DNA of 64,000 bases, taken from positions 79,407,644 through 79,471,643 of the forward strand of contig JAMXBB010000003.1 of the NCBI GenBank assembly GCA_024138015.1. The letters are read 5' to 3'. Within the stretch, counting starts at the first letter, position 1. Each line of letters begins with the position of its first letter. Below, piece by piece: positions 36,440-51,100 of this stretch. Made by a program: the position numbers and the translations under genes. The notes under the pieces are model-generated. The model was not told the DNA's origin and ran no database searches. It worked only from the letters and a program-made list of their open reading frames with translations. This DNA comes from Lumnitzera littorea (Eukaryota > Streptophyta > Magnoliopsida > Myrtales > Combretaceae).

Positions 36440-36665
36440 TCAGCTCAAGAAAATAAAGCCTTTACTGGGCCTAAACTCATGAGAATAACCTACTTGAGAT
36501 TCATTAATAAAAGGCTTCAATCTTAACCATTGATCACCATCATGATCCGATAGAAGGAATCGACTACCATTTCCTATAAATATCTCATCTACATTCTTAT
36601 TTGGATAAGAGAAAAAAACCCTCATTAACACTGTTACTCTGTTGAAATCTTGTCTCAAAGATCAA
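36440..36665 (-). repeat. dispersed repeat shared with 19500-19740
   Basis: On the minus strand this stretch is open over 72 codons (36658-36440), including NKNVDEIFIGNGS and KPFINESQVGYSHEF. The copy at 19.5 kb has stops in it. It may be the 3' part of the neighbouring LINE or a separate repeat. I do not recognise the protein. Confidence 0.6.
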
Positions 36666-39345
36666 ACACCTATAAATGAAGAAAGTTTCCAAGCTTTGCT
36701 ATAGTGTCATTATCTATTGGATAGTTGATTACCTCTTCCTTCTACTTCCCTAGACAATCTTAAGCTTTTAGAAGAGTTTCCCTTATAGTAGTTCTCGTTA
36801 AAGGACCTTTCAAGTAGCTTCTTAATTGGCTTGCCTTCACTAAGATATCATGCTAAAAATTGACTTTCCTTTCATTCCTAGACTTAATAGCAAGATGGTC
36901 TCTAAGCTATAGATCCATATTCTTCAACATTTTGAAGAGACAAGAGCCAAATGTTTGTCTAAATTCATCTTCAATAAAGTATATTTTGCTCTCATCAACT
37001 GACCCCATAATACATCCTTCTTTCTCATTTGAAGCCAACTTTACAAAGTTAGCTTGGTTCTTTTTCCTTTGGTTAGATAATCCTCGAACCTTATGCTCTT
37101 TTAGTTGTTTCACTTTTTCCCTTACGATCTAATGGATTCTCCTCTTATTTTTAATAGATCCTTAAAAGAAATCTCATTCTATGTGTTACAATTTCTTAAC
37201 CAACTTTACAAGAAGAGGTACTATCTGTGAATAATAATTCATGATTCCCTATAAAGATGTTTTTGCAAGAGGGTATCTTCGTGCCATGCTTAATAGGTTA
37301 GCTTTCTGCTTAACCAAATTCCTTCTCACTTTCTTAAGGATAAAATTGAGATGGCTTACTTTTAAGGGCCTTATCTCTTTAACAAGGATACTTAAGTACT
37401 TTCCCATTTCTTTATTTGGATTTATGTTAAAAGTCGCACAAATTTCTCTCCTTCTATTCTCTTGAGTATTTTCTTGAGAAGATGAGCTTAGCATTCTCCA
37501 CCAAAGCATCCTTACATAACCATATGTTGTCTACAAAGAGTAAGTGGGAGAATCTCAACTTTCATCCTCTTAATTTTATGTTTCTCCATACCTCCCTTTC
37601 CACCAGATAATGGATTAATTGGCTTAAACTCCATAGTCAAAATAAATATATAAGGTGATAAAGGATCACCCTTCCTTATCCCTGACTCGATGTAAAGGAA
37701 TCTAGAGTAACCCCCATTTAGGAGTGCATGATAGTTAACCATAGACAAGCATGAGCCCAATAATTTAATCTACCTCTTTAGAAAATTTAAACCAATTAAG
37801 ATCGATCTTACAATGTCCAATTCAACCTAATCATGTGCTAATTCAAGGTCTAATTTTACTATCATCCAACACTTATTTCCCTTCTTTTTGAGAGTAAGTG
37901 CATAAGTTCTTTAAGGGTGATGATATTATTACTCATTGATTTGCTCAAAATGAAACTAGATTATTCTAGGGCTAATAAGTTTTTCTAGGTGCAGGCGAAG
38001 TCTATTAATTAGAAGTTTGCTTACAACCTTATAAATGGTTGTGCATAAGCTAATTGGTCAAAAGTTTTTTAATCTATTCACACTGAGACATTCTGGAAGG
38101 AGAATGATTAATGTTTTGTTTAGTTCTTTTGGTATTACTCCTTCTATAAATATGCTTTTAATTTTTTTTTGCAAATGGATTTGCCAACCATGCTTCGACA
38201 ATTACCAATGCACTAAATTGCCTGCTTAATTTTTTCCTTCTAAATTTCTTTATCCAACTCTTGTTTTAACTCCTCTTTCACCCCTTTTAGAAGTTTGACC
38301 ATCTAGGAGGTAGAGAACTACTTGCAACTTTACTTGATGTATAGAGCTCGTTAAAGTACCGATTGATATCTTCCTTTAAGTCCTCTTGATTTAGACCTCC
38401 TATTGAATTGAAGAGATCAAGGATTCTTGATTTAGATCTTCTTGCTATGGTACTTGAATGAAGAAACTTAGTATTTCTTTGCCCTTCGATAAGCCGATTG
38501 GATCATGCCTTTGTTGCCTACAGCTTTTCCTCTTAGTTAAGTGTTTCTTTCATTTCCTTTAGAAGGAAATTTTCTCTATGCAACAACTCTTGGCTTTGTC
38601 TCAACCATATTTCCTTTCTACTCTCCTCAAGCTGTTTTGAGACACATTTCTTTCTTATGTGAATGATCTCGAACACTTCCTTATTCTAAGACTTTAGTTT
38701 CTCAATAAACTTTGACATATCTTTAGGTATTCTAAAGTTAGGTTAAGTCCAATTCTTTGCAACAAAGGGTTTAAAATTAGGGTGGTTTGCCATATTGGCT
38801 TGAACTTAAAGGGCTTATTAGGTTTAAGCGCACCATTATAGCTTAGATGGGAGGTAAAAAGGATGCGGTAGCGGTCTAAATGGGCTGACATAACATGAAC
38901 TAGTTTAGCTTTAGGAAAGGATCTATGCTAGTCATAGTCAGTCGAAACCTTATCTAATCTTGACTAGATAAGCTAAACAATATTCTTTATATGCTTAGCC
39001 CATATGAATCTGGGTCCTACAAACCTAATATCTACCATGCCACACATGTTCATATGGTCTTGGTATAAGTTTGCATGTGATTAGTTAATGTCTCTCTTAT
39101 ACCAATTCTCTTCCTTACATGACACTTCATTGAAATCACCAATCGCTGCCCATGGTCCATTCCCATTTATAGCAATAGACTTTAAATCATTCCATAATTG
39201 TCTCCTAATTTCAAATTTAAGACTAACATACATAGTAGATAAATACCATTTAAAGAAAGAGTTTCATAACTCAACTTCCACCATTATCTATTGTCTAGTT
39301 GTTATTTGCTCCTTTACCGTAATTGTAGTAGGATCTTAAAATACC
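36666..39345 (-). pseudogene. LINE ORF2 remnant: endonuclease and reverse transcriptase
   Basis: Minus-strand order from 39345: the endonuclease, starting inside the domain (SFFKWYLSTMYVSL, then PWAAIGDFNEVSCKEENW at about 39165-39110). Next comes the linker with KPFKFKPIW and LILNPLLQRIGL (38891-38694). RT follows: SRFLYIESGIRKGDPLSPYI near 37700-37640, then LLFVDNIWLCKDALVENAK. The usual F-A-D-D catalytic box is FVDN at 37537-37526, so one catalytic Asp is lost. MGKYLSILVKEIRPLK and ANLLSMARRYPLAKTSL (37509-37249) are the typical after-thumb blocks. Frames at 37113-36907 fit the following region loosely. The first part of the endonuclease, zf-RVT and RNase H are missing. No poly(A) is visible at its low end. 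It is in opposite orientation to the gypsy element that it abuts. Confidence 0.8.
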
Positions 39346-42300
39346 ATAATACCCCTATTGAAGCTATAAGCCCTGTAAAATTTTCGAACCTAAACTTGAT
39401 ACAAGTAGTCGGAGTCTATACAAGTCCCTTAAACCATTAAAGGATGAACTAAACTAAAGATGAATATTAAAATAAAAAACCCCAATGATGTGTTTGAAAC
39501 CTTAAAATTAGAACTAAAGCCCTAAACATACTTTCGAAACCTTAAATTTCTAATTGAGCCTTAATACGTGTGAAACTCTAAATGGACTCTCAAAATTCTA
39601 AACTAGTATTGAAAACTCTAAATTAATTAATAAATTCCAGTCATTTAGCTAAACTATTCAGTAATTTCTTATAATTCGAGTGATTGCTAGAAGGTCCTAA
39701 TTTACCTTTTGAATCATAATTGAATAGCAATAATAAACTTTAAACCTTAGACACGCCAAAATAATTAGATAAGAGGATCCAATAAAATTAATTAATTTAA
39801 TTAAATAGAAAAAACAAAAACTATGATTAATTAAGGTCATGCATGCTACTAATGATTAGAGTAGTAAGGTGAGAATACAATTTAAGCACTTATAAGCATC
39901 ATGATTAGCTAACATAACTATAGGTCTTAGTGAAGTAACTAGGAGAGAGGGAGGGAGGAGGTGGGGGATGGGTTTGGTGAATTCATTTCTATTAAAAATA
40001 AAGGATTTAAAAAGATTTGTAAAAATGATTCCCTTTGATTACTTAATTGTTGGTGTGAAAGTATCAACAAATAACAGTTAATAACAAGAATATAAAAATA
40101 TATATGAATTTAAAAGAGAGAGGGAAGAGAAGATCAGGCGATAGAATTATAGTTTTTCAGCTTTATGCTTATTGCACTCTTCTAGCTTCAGTGCTAAGGA
40201 CCTGGTATTCCTAATCAAATTCATTCCATAGTACACATTTTTACAATGTTTAATACTTAAGAGATTATTGTCAATTCTTCAACTCTGACTCTCTAGCCTA
40301 ACTTTGGCTAAACTCAGATCTATAGAGATACAAGTGTAATCTTGTCACTAACAACGAATCTTAGCTCAAAATATTAAACAAAACAATGAGGAAATGGTAC
40401 AATTAGATCCTCAAATAATAAGCATGAAATAAAAATATAAATATGGTATGTCTAAGTGTATCCTTTAATCAATCTTTTGATCCTATCGGATTTAAGAAAG
40501 TTTTCAAAAATAATCATTGTAGCACTTATATATCTTTCTTCTTTTTTCTTTTCTTCTAAATTGCTTCTTTAACTCCCATGCCTTTATATACTTGTTTTTT
40601 TTGATGGCTAGTTGAGGAATATCTGGAAGGCTATTTAATATTTGAATTAATTATCAATCTTTCCTTGATTTCTTGAAGTAATATTTTGAGAGGATATCTT
40701 TGCTGCTTGATTTAAGCTCTCACATTCTTGTCAAGATATATTTATTGTTTTCTTCCTTTTCAAGAACTTTGACTGTACCATAAGGAAATTTCCTAATAAT
40801 CTTTGACTTATGTGAATATGGAAAGTATATCATCTTTATGCTTAATTCACCTCATATTAGTTGTTTAAATCGATGAATATTCTAGAATTTCACCCATGGT
40901 GCCTTATTGTTTGATTATTGATCCTTTTTTCTAGAAATAAATATTTTTTCTTTCTATAAAAAGAAAAAAATATTCTTGCATTTCTTGAAAAAGATAATGA
41001 ATATTGCCTTGATGTTGTACTTCATTCTTGATCTAATATAGGCATCATTTTTGAATTTTCGAATGACTAACTAGTTATAAAATATTTCGAGTTGTGTGAC
41101 TTCCATTTTAGGTAAAATTATCACCGTTGCAGTTGGAGCAAGAAAGGAACTTGCCACATTTTATTTTTTCTAGAACAAAGTGAATGTAGACTTGATTTTC
41201 CTTGTCGTTCTTGGCCTATAATTGCTTAGATAATTTGCTAGTATGATCTTCTTAAATCACTCTAGCATATTTGGTCAAAATTCCATTCAAATTAAGAGAT
41301 GTGAACTGCATCTTAATAGTGTGAATTTTTCTTTACAAGAATATATCATATATTCATATCATTTATTTCCAAAGATATAAAATCCAATTATATCTTTACA
41401 AAATATCTTCTTTTTCACTTTATAATATGATACTTATCCTATCTATCTCATCAGGATAACTTACTAAGCTTCTTCTTTGATTTTTCGAACCTTTAGAGGT
41501 AAATAGACTCATAAAAAATCTGCACAAAATTATTTAAATAAATTTGATAAAATAATTTTTTAATTTTTTCCTCATGGATTTTTATCCAACTTAGTGGAAC
41601 ACATGGTTGTATTACCTAAATATACTTAATAAGTGGAGGTAGGTCTTTAACTTGCTAAAATCCAACTTAATACTTATTTTATAAAAGTCTGTAAAAATCT
41701 CGTTCTACCCATATTTTACCTAGATCCTCTTATTTGCCCTTTGACCCATCTACTAATCAATGCTCTGATTCTAAGCTTTCCTTGTCAAACACGTAATTAT
41801 TCTCTTAAAAGTTTTCCTGTATACTTAGTAAACATATTAGCATTAACTTAATATAAGTTTTGTTATCATTAAAACCAACTTAGGGAACTTAACAGGAATA
41901 AATATGATTGACTATAAAAGATAAGTAATTAATATGAGAAGACAAGATTATGGATTAGACCAATCTTAGGGAGACAAATCTTAACTACTTTTGGCAAAAT
42001 GCAATAGTCTTCACTTTCTGTGATATGTAATAATTACAAGATGATTTTTGCCCCCTTATTCCTTACCCAAATGATTGGCTACCCCATGCTTTGTCACTCC
42101 TCACTCTCATTTTCTTCTCTAAAATTAATCATAAGAATCCTCTCTAAAAACTTACAAACAAAAACAAAAGAAAAAGGAAAAAAACAAGTTGGAAAGCTAG
42201 GATCAAACTAACCACTTGATTGCCCAATGCCTTAGCCACGACCATAGTTACCAAACTCCAAATGACCACCATCTATTAAACTATTACACCCCTTACTTCT

Positions 42301-44500
42301 TAGCCGACAATCCCAAACCTCCTTAGGAGCATTTCTTGGCTTCGTTCTTAAGGGGAAAACTTGGAATCTCACATTCTAAACCAAGGTAAAACACACCTAA
42401 CATAAATTCTCATTTTACACTAGTTATAGACATGTCATCTTGTGGGTTTAGGACTAGAAATATTAGATAAAAATGTCATTCTTATGTAAATGTCACATTG
42501 GAGTCATATGATCATATTTTCATTCGTGTATGTAGTTGAAATGTTACTTATAATTTTAGAATTATAGAAGTTGTTCTAAGAAGATAATTTGAAAAAAGGT
42601 TGAGAAAATACCATAAAACCACGATACCATGCCTAGGCTCAATAGATGCATGCATGTCTTCATCACATATTTGATTTCTCATGTTCCTTTTGGTGAAAAC
42701 CAGTTAAAAGTTCATTTTAGAAGTAGTTTGATACAAATTTTAGTAAGTATATGATGTGTAGAAAACTTTAGCAAATCATCTTGAGTCACCACTTAATGAT
42801 AGTTGAACTTGCTACAAGTTATGATTTAAATATTAATCACATGATTAATTAAGATTTTGGGACTTAATCTTATAGGATAAGAGGCTAAAATAAGGCTTAT
42901 AGTGAATAATTAGGCTTAAATTGGACTTTAGGCTTAGAAAAATCAATTAAAAGCCTAATAAATCATCAAGATTAGATCTGGAACTTATGATAAAACAAGT
43001 CATTCATGGGTTTAATAAGTTATATAGCCCATTATGATAGGCTAAAAACAAGATAAAGGCCTTAGATGATAAATTAGGCTCAAAATGAGTTAAAAGACCT
43101 ACAAATCATGCTTTAGACCCACTTGAATACATGTGAGCAGTAGGTATACTAGATAATTAGGACGTAATTAAAATGCTCACTAAGACCATTAAATAAGTTA
43201 GAGAGTCTTAATATCCCTAAGAGTAAATAAAGCCCATAACTAGTTAAAAATGAGTAGTTTAAGCCCTAAAATAGTCACAAAGGAGCTTTGACTCAAAAAT
43301 TTATTTGGCTTAACTAATTTACTAGCTCTAGAATAATGCATTAAGGACCTAATAATAATTAAATTAAGCTTATTAATTTGAAATAGGTCTTAGGCCCCAA
43401 GGTCCAATTCTCTCTAAGTTGAAACTTAAAGGAACTAAATAAATATAAGACCTAGAGCCTAAAATTTAAATAAAACTTTGGCCCAATAGTAGTATAAAAG
43501 CAAAATTAATAAAGATAAGTGATTAGAAAAAGACATCGAATACTCGAACACTTAATTAAACTAGAAAATCAACAATGTAAAATAAACACATAAAATTTGA
43601 ATCTATCCCCCCCATCCAAACAATTAGTTGTAGGTCCTTACTCCTAAAACGGCCCTACCATGCAAAAGTATGTCCAAAATTGCATGAAATCAACTATGAG
43701 AACGTGAAAATAAGAATTAAAATGAAAAATATATAAGGAAAACAAGTTTTAGCTGTAGTCCAAATTACTAGATTTAGAACTAGAAATGATTTTTTTTTTT
43801 TTATATAAGCTAAACCTTACGAGATGGTAATGAAAATTAGATGTAGTAAATCTCATGAAGTTCATTTAATGAAAAAAGGGGTGTAAATAAGATAATTTTA
43901 TTATAAGTATGGAATAGTGTTTTTCTTTGCTATTTATCGCAACAAGAAATGATTTCATTTATATATATATATATATATATATATTTTAAAACAATGTATA
44001 CGTAATGAGATAATAGGGATGGCTTAAGTAAATATATAATTAATGGTAGTAATTGAAATATGCTTTAGAATATACTGAGGATGCAAGTATCAATTGTAAG
44101 AAATGCGTTTATACATATATATTATTTCACATTAATAGGTCAAAATATGTAGTATTATACACATAAATTGGTAGAATTAATGAAGTAAGAAAACTAGATA
44201 CAGCCTTAGCTTTTACAATCTAAGAACAACTGTAAAGCATTAAAAAAAAAAGGACAAGTGAGCATGCTTATGACGAGAGAGAATACAAAGAGACTAAGAG
44301 CTAGTTTAGGAACTTAGGAAATGTCACCAAGAACAGTAACAACGCCTCTCAAAAGGAAAAGAAAATTTCTTTAGTTGCTAACCCTCTACCTCAATATTTT
44401 TCTAGAAATTAAATGCATGTAACCCATGAAAGAAACATCAACAACAAATTACAAAAAAAGGAGGTTCAAGGTGATTAAACTAAAATAGAAGGGGAATTTA
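39346..44500. other. about 5 kb of repeat-like DNA without a recognisable gene
   Basis: No protein-like frame. Several stretches look like LTR or leader sequence of old elements (for example around 39345 aaataccataatacccct, and 42606 aaaataccataaaacc), and the stretch at 40600-41000 has plain promoter-like tracts (tttatatac). None could be bounded. An (AT)n run lies at 43960-43985. Confidence 0.35.
43960..43985. repeat. (AT)n microsatellite
   Basis: About twelve AT units in a row in AT-rich non-coding DNA. Confidence 0.9.
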
Positions 44501-47500
44501 GAGAACTATTGTGCTATGAGTGGGTTAGTGGTAGTTAAGCGGTTATGATGATGTTGCTGTGAAACACTTTTGCAGGTGATCTAGGCCATAGTGGTGGTTG
44601 ATGATAGGGTTGGATGACTGAAGGGCAACTGGAGCTCCATATGCTAGTGAGCTTTTCTTTTGCAATTGATTTTGTCAATTTTAGTAAAATAGTAAATCTT
44701 CTCCTAAAATTATGAAAGAAATGTATTATAGAATGATTATGAGTTTAGTTTATGGGAGTAATTTAAGTTTTGTAAAATTCATGATGTATATATATTGTCC
44801 TTGAGAAATGCCCATGTTTGGAACTGAAATTGATTATGTTTTCTAAGCTTCAAATGATGTAGTTTTAGCATGGTTTTTGGTTTACAAATTCTTTAATGGA
44901 AATATTAAGTTGCTATGGTAAAGTTTTAGAATTTGTAGCATGCCTTGTAGTTAGTAAGTTATAAGTTTGAAATTGTTGAATAGGATTGATCCATAAGTGT
45001 CTCTCGAGCTTGAGATTGCTATAGTAGCATTTAACTTTAGTTTCATACCTAATCTATGTAAATTATGTGAGATAACATTACGTTGAGGATTCGAAAGTTA
45101 TAAAGGGATAATTTTGTTAAATACACGTAGGGAGTTGTTTACAACTTGTGATGGCTAGTATTTAGAGGATGCGTTCTTTAATGTTTTTGAGGGGCTACAT
45201 TGGTCATGCACAAATTTTTTATTTAATTTACAAATATCTAGTGATATATGAACTATCTTGATAAATTATAATTGATCCTTATAATAATTTGGCGAGTTGC
45301 AAGAATATAAATTAATGTTTTGGGGTTTATTGATCTAAAGCATGACTTGAACTTTACATAGTCTAATTATACAAACATATTAATTCAAAGATAAACCAAT
45401 ATTTAAAGGGAAATTGGGCATCCTATTTCAATTGGAAAAGTCTAAATTTTAGTACATGGTGCGGTTATTAATGTAACGGATGTTACCATATAAAGTTTAC
45501 CAAATATGTATAAGAAAATGATAAGATATAGCAACTAGAAGTTTTCAACTAAGATGGAGGATAAGAAACTATCAATTTTTATTTTATATGCTCAATCTTG
45601 TATGCTTATTGACTTATTAAAGTGCCGTTAGGTTATTTGATATGAGTAAATTGATCCTTGGATCCACTTATGGGTTTTACTTACCAAGGTGAGTACCAGT
45701 AGTTGAATTAATGTAGGCTACTTATTTATTATTATATGATTGTGACTTTGCTTAAGTGATTGTTACAAAAAATATCTTATTGTCATGTATATACATGTTA
45801 TTGCTTGATGAAATTGTTGTATTGATTCTTAAGATAGAGATATGATACACGTATTATTGAATGTGTTACTATATGTTTCGAGTAACAACATTATAGTTAA
45901 ATCATCATGTTGTCATCTAGCGAATTTCTAAATAGTAAATAACCTGTAATGTGTATTACTATAAGAATTGTATACTATAGGTTGCCATTACTTGTTATTG
46001 CTTGCTACATATGCATTCATTTGAGTAGTATAGGTTTGAGTAGTAGGGTAAGTAGTAGCTATTTGTATTCTATTGTAAGTGTAATAGTAAGAGCCATCAA
46101 AATTGGTGGAAGTAAGTGAGGTTATGTATGGTAAAAATACTTAGAACATGGCTACTTGTTTGAGATGTTGATATTAAATTGGTACTAAGATTGCATCACT
46201 TATGACTGAATATTGATGTTGCTACATTGAGCATTTCCCTTTGTGTCAAGCTTGCCACTTACGTACAACTTGTGGTTTAGTCTATTAACTCGAGGTACAT
46301 TGTAAAGCATCGAGTGCAAACTAAAAGTTACCTAAAAGAATTAAGTATGTCCCCCACCCGATAAGTTAGTGGTACAATTTGGGAATTGACTCTAGTCTAT
46401 TGGCTTGGTGAATAATGATAAGTGAATCGACCTAGTAAGATTTTGGCGTGACTCTTGAATTGATTTGATAATGAGCAACCTCTTAGGATTAGTCCCCTAG
46501 TCTTGTTTGTTTATGGTTAGTGAAAGGCAAAGGAAGGAATAAGTATTGACTCTTAATGTGTACATCTTATGTATTTAGCTTAGGTAAGCAATTGAACGAG
46601 GCTAAAGGTTAGCTAAATGGTTTAAGTGAGAGTTAGAGATAAATGATATCACCAATTTTTGTGAGAGCTAGGTAAAAGTCCTTCAGTTAGGCAACTAAGG
46701 CAAGTAAAATTGATGCATTAGTAGCTTTTGTGCTACACTTGCATTGCATTGCTAATTGTTTAAATATAATCTCTAAGAATATGATGTGGTGATAGTTTTC
46801 TTGTTCTCTTGGTCCTTATATACTCACTTTGTTCTATAAGGAACTAAGCGATTTGTATCCTAATCTCTTGTATTGAAAAGCATCCTTGAAAGAGGACTAT
46901 AAGCTTAGGTATGAGGATATAAAATCTACTTAAGCCCTTTTGAAGCTAGCATGTATTTACAACCTTTGAACTTTGTTTACATAAGTTCATATGGTTTGCT
47001 AAGCTAAGATCATGGTTTTATTTTTGTAAAGCAAGTTTGTAAAGGTTGTAATTCAATTTCAAGGATGTAATAATGTAAGTATGCTTATTTAGGGAGCCTT
47101 AGCATAGATATTAAAGCAATGCTAAAGAAACTTTCAAGATGAAAACTGGTAAGCTCTGTAAGTAAATGGAACAATCATAGCCAAAGAAGGCATACTTACA
47201 AGAAACTCAATTGATAGCCATGAATTGAAGATTATTAGGGAAGATGGTATTAGGTTTGGTATAAATGTGGTATGTAGGGTCTATTTAAAGATTGAGAAAT
47301 GTTGTGTAGGTGGCATGATTTTGGTCAAAGATGATTATGAGGTTGACTTGTTCTTGAAAGAATGTGGAATGTTTAATCGATCTAAATAATTACAAGGTAG
47401 AATGGGTGTCGTGTATACCAAATTAGAAGTACGAACAATGCTGTTGTTAATGATACTCTTGATATATGTGATGTCCATATATTAGATTAAAACAAATATA

Positions 47501-48198
47501 GGTTGAAAAATGTCCAAGAAAGCCTTACCCTTATCTTAAGGATTGCATAAACGATTTGTTTTCTAGGTACCATATTTAGGTATTATAAGTCAAAGTAGAC
47601 ACCTGGAAGGTAAGTTGTTATATTAACCATACTTTGGAATAGTATAGAGAGAATTAAGATAATTAATTAGAAAGTTAGCATGATTGTAATAACATTATTA
47701 CTATTCTATTATCATGAGATACCGATTTGGATTCCAACCTACTAGAGGACTATTATGATTCTTGATCGACATAGTTGAGTAAGTATTTCTTCTATGATTA
47801 CCACGTTTATATATATGTGTAGTGTAATGGCAATTAAAATAAGATAATAAAATGGAATGTTTGGGGGCTACGAGTTTATGCATGTATATGAATTTGCTTG
47901 ATTGTGTGATTAAGGCACTTTAATTATAAGATAATAGGCTTGCATGATATGTATATATATCTTGCTGCATTAGCTTGCTTGAGTGTTAGTTGTATTGCTT
48001 GATCTCTTATTGAACTAGACTTAATTATATTGGGCCTAATAATTAAATGGTCATGCGTATGCACGAGACCACATTAATGATGTTGATTGTTACATCACGT
48101 AAAGGTAAAGAGGTATCTTGCAAGGGTTGTATTTATTTTGTTGAAAATTTATGATATTAAAGTTTGATTACTATGATACACTTGTTTGACAAGTGCCT
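44501..48198. other. about 3.7 kb of repeat-like DNA without a recognisable gene
   Basis: No frame gave a recognisable domain on either strand. The text has the TTG-rich, stop-rich look of old gypsy non-coding sequence and lies between unresolved repeat DNA and LTR copy B. A spacing of short AT words is seen, but no array. Confidence 0.35.
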
Positions 48199-51100
48199 TG
48201 TCATGAATTAAGGACTGTCTAATTGTGACAGACGTAGTATACTGTATGAAGAACCCTTGATTAGTTACCCTTCTAATCATGAACTCTTCACAAAATATAC
48301 AAGGCTCTACAACCATTAGCTTCCGAAAAACATATAGATCCACATGATATCATCACATAAACATATTTATATAAAATTTAAACTATAAAGTTTACAGTAA
48401 GCAGTAATTTAGTATATATAGGTCTATATTACTGATAAAACAAAAGTACATAAGTAGAAGTCTATATAATTAGTCCTCTCAACATACTGAATGGCTCGCT
48501 CTTGCTCAGGTCCCCAACCTAACCTCTAGCATTCCCTGGCTAGCCTCAACGATTAAGCCATCATGTAGTAAAAGTCTAAGGGGGTGTAAGCTTAAGCTTA
48601 GTGAGCAAAACTCTCAACCATATCATAAGCAAGTTATAAATACATTATATTCACGCATATGAATGAATGAACAAATAGAATGCGAAACAATACATATAGT
48701 TAACTAGTCAATATACACAACTTAGATTTAATACCCTCCGAAGTCAGGATTGGAGTATACATGGCACCAGTTAGATCTGGATATTATACTAGAACTTACT
48801 TTATTATGAAACTACACATTTTGTACTTAAATCAAACAAGTCCTTTATTTTCATAAAAACTAAGTTCTAGTATAATCATGAGTTGGCTCCTACAGTCCAC
48901 ATTCAACCTTAAACGGAGGCCTCTAGACTCGACCCTTAGCCAAGCGGTTGGTGCCTCTAACGTCTAGTATTCCTGTAGGCCAGGGTAAAGTCATTTTGTA
49001 CAGGTGTACCGTATTGAACCAATAAATTTATAATAACAACCTTCTAATGGCCTCTCTTTATCTTTGTGTGATGTGACGGTCAGAATTATGTCTATGCAAT
49101 GCATGTTGATGCATGTACCGGTTTCTTCTTATGAGCCAAGTATAGTTAAGTCTAATTATGATGTGACTAGCCAATAGCACACATAATCATTATGTATACT
49201 ACCATGCAACAAACAAATTATTATTCGTACTTAAGGTAAATTCACAATTCAACATATAATAACATACACAAGCATTTCCCGATCCTACACAATAATCAAT
49301 TAACAATATTATTTAAGTCCATTATCCATAATCATATATAAGCATGGAATCATAAGGTAAATACTCACTTAGCCATGACGACTCGCTTTAGTCGTAGTAA
49401 TCAATTAGAAAATCCTCGCTTGCATTGGGATCACCTAATCATTACAATATAATAATGATAGTAAGCAATTGAATTAACTAGTGATTCTAGATATTTATTT
49501 ACCTAATTCTACTTAGATTACTATAAATTTTTATCCTATTAGACTTTACCACTAATCGTATGTAATTTTTTCATTTTATTTCCGATATTTATGAACTTAT
49601 AATTGTTTTTCATTGTTTTCGAATGCACATTCACAAGGTGATGTCTATTTTAGATGTAAAAACCTATGTTTTACTATATAGATTAAATTTATTGAAATGT
49701 TAACTATTGAAGCTTAAATATTCTTATTGGCTAGTTTTATGTTCTATTTTAGTAGTTAATAATTTCATTAGCCATTAAATTCTTATACTTAGATGATCTT
49801 ATGGTTTATTATTTTAGAGGCTTATGTCATTGCTGATGTTATCAATTGCTTATATTATTATTTAAGTCATCATTTGCTTATGTCATTGCCTAAGTCATTT
49901 ACTACATATGTATACTTATCCTTATGTATTTATGTACTTTATACATACATCATATATATACTTATACTTCTAATAAATTAGTATGTATACTTGTGTACTT
50001 ATAAGTATACTAATACATATACTCATATATACATACAGTTACAAACGTATTTTTATACTTATTTTCGTATGTCTAGTATCCCCATTTAAGAAAGCTTCAC
50101 AAATTTCATATTTTTGCACATTAAGGGCTTATTTAGCAAGGTATATGTATGTATAGTTAGTATACCCTTTCTTTTTGGTTATATACATAAAGGATATTCA
50201 TGTACAAGAGTACCCATACATATTTTTATCAAGTGTATTCTTATATACACATACTTAAGCATATGTACATGTGTTCTTCTTCTATTTAACTAAGGATTTC
50301 CTATACTTCTAAGCATAAAAAATGGAACTTTCTTCCTTCAACTACATATATGTACATATTACTCTAAGTTTCTACACTAACATAACCTATACATCTAACT
50401 ATTAAATAAGATGGAAAAATACATAATAACATACCTTTTTCTTCTTATAATATGAATAGAAAGACAAGTATATATGAGATGTTAGTTTGGTTTGGTAGTT
50501 GGAATTATGAAAGTGAAGTGTTGAAAAAGTATGGGAATAAGGAGTAAGGGGGGTTTACGGTTTGGTAAGGGGGAAAAAGCAAGTGTTGTTGTCTCAATTT
50601 GTGTTTTATAAAAAGAATAAGTGGGGTCTAGAGGAGGGGAGGAATGGACGACAAAGAAGGGGTGAAGTTGGAAAAGAAATGTGTAGAAAGTTAAGGATAA
50701 AGGAAAGAATTCTCTAGATGATAATGACATTTTGTTAACTTTTCAACATTTGACTATTGACTTAGTCAACCTTTGACTTGGTCAACATTTAACTTAATCA
50801 AATGTTGACTTAGTCAACTCTTTAAAATTACATGTAATCTAAGTATACATAATGAAGTAGTTAGGGAAAATTAGGGAAATGAAAGGAAATATAGGGGTTT
50901 ATTGAAATAATTAATAAGAATATGTAATGAGATTTTCCTTTAGGTGTTTATATCTTATATATATCATTTGGTAGGCTACTTAATGTAACTATTATGAAAA
51001 GTGTCATATAGGGTACTAATACTTACTATATGTAGTACAATGATCAACTAAGCTTTTAACTCTATATCATATTAACCTAGTTATATAATTGGAAGAATCT

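Noticed and set aside
40048..41000. Copia LTR starting TGTTGGTGTG
   Set aside because: No partner copy, primer site or end could be found.
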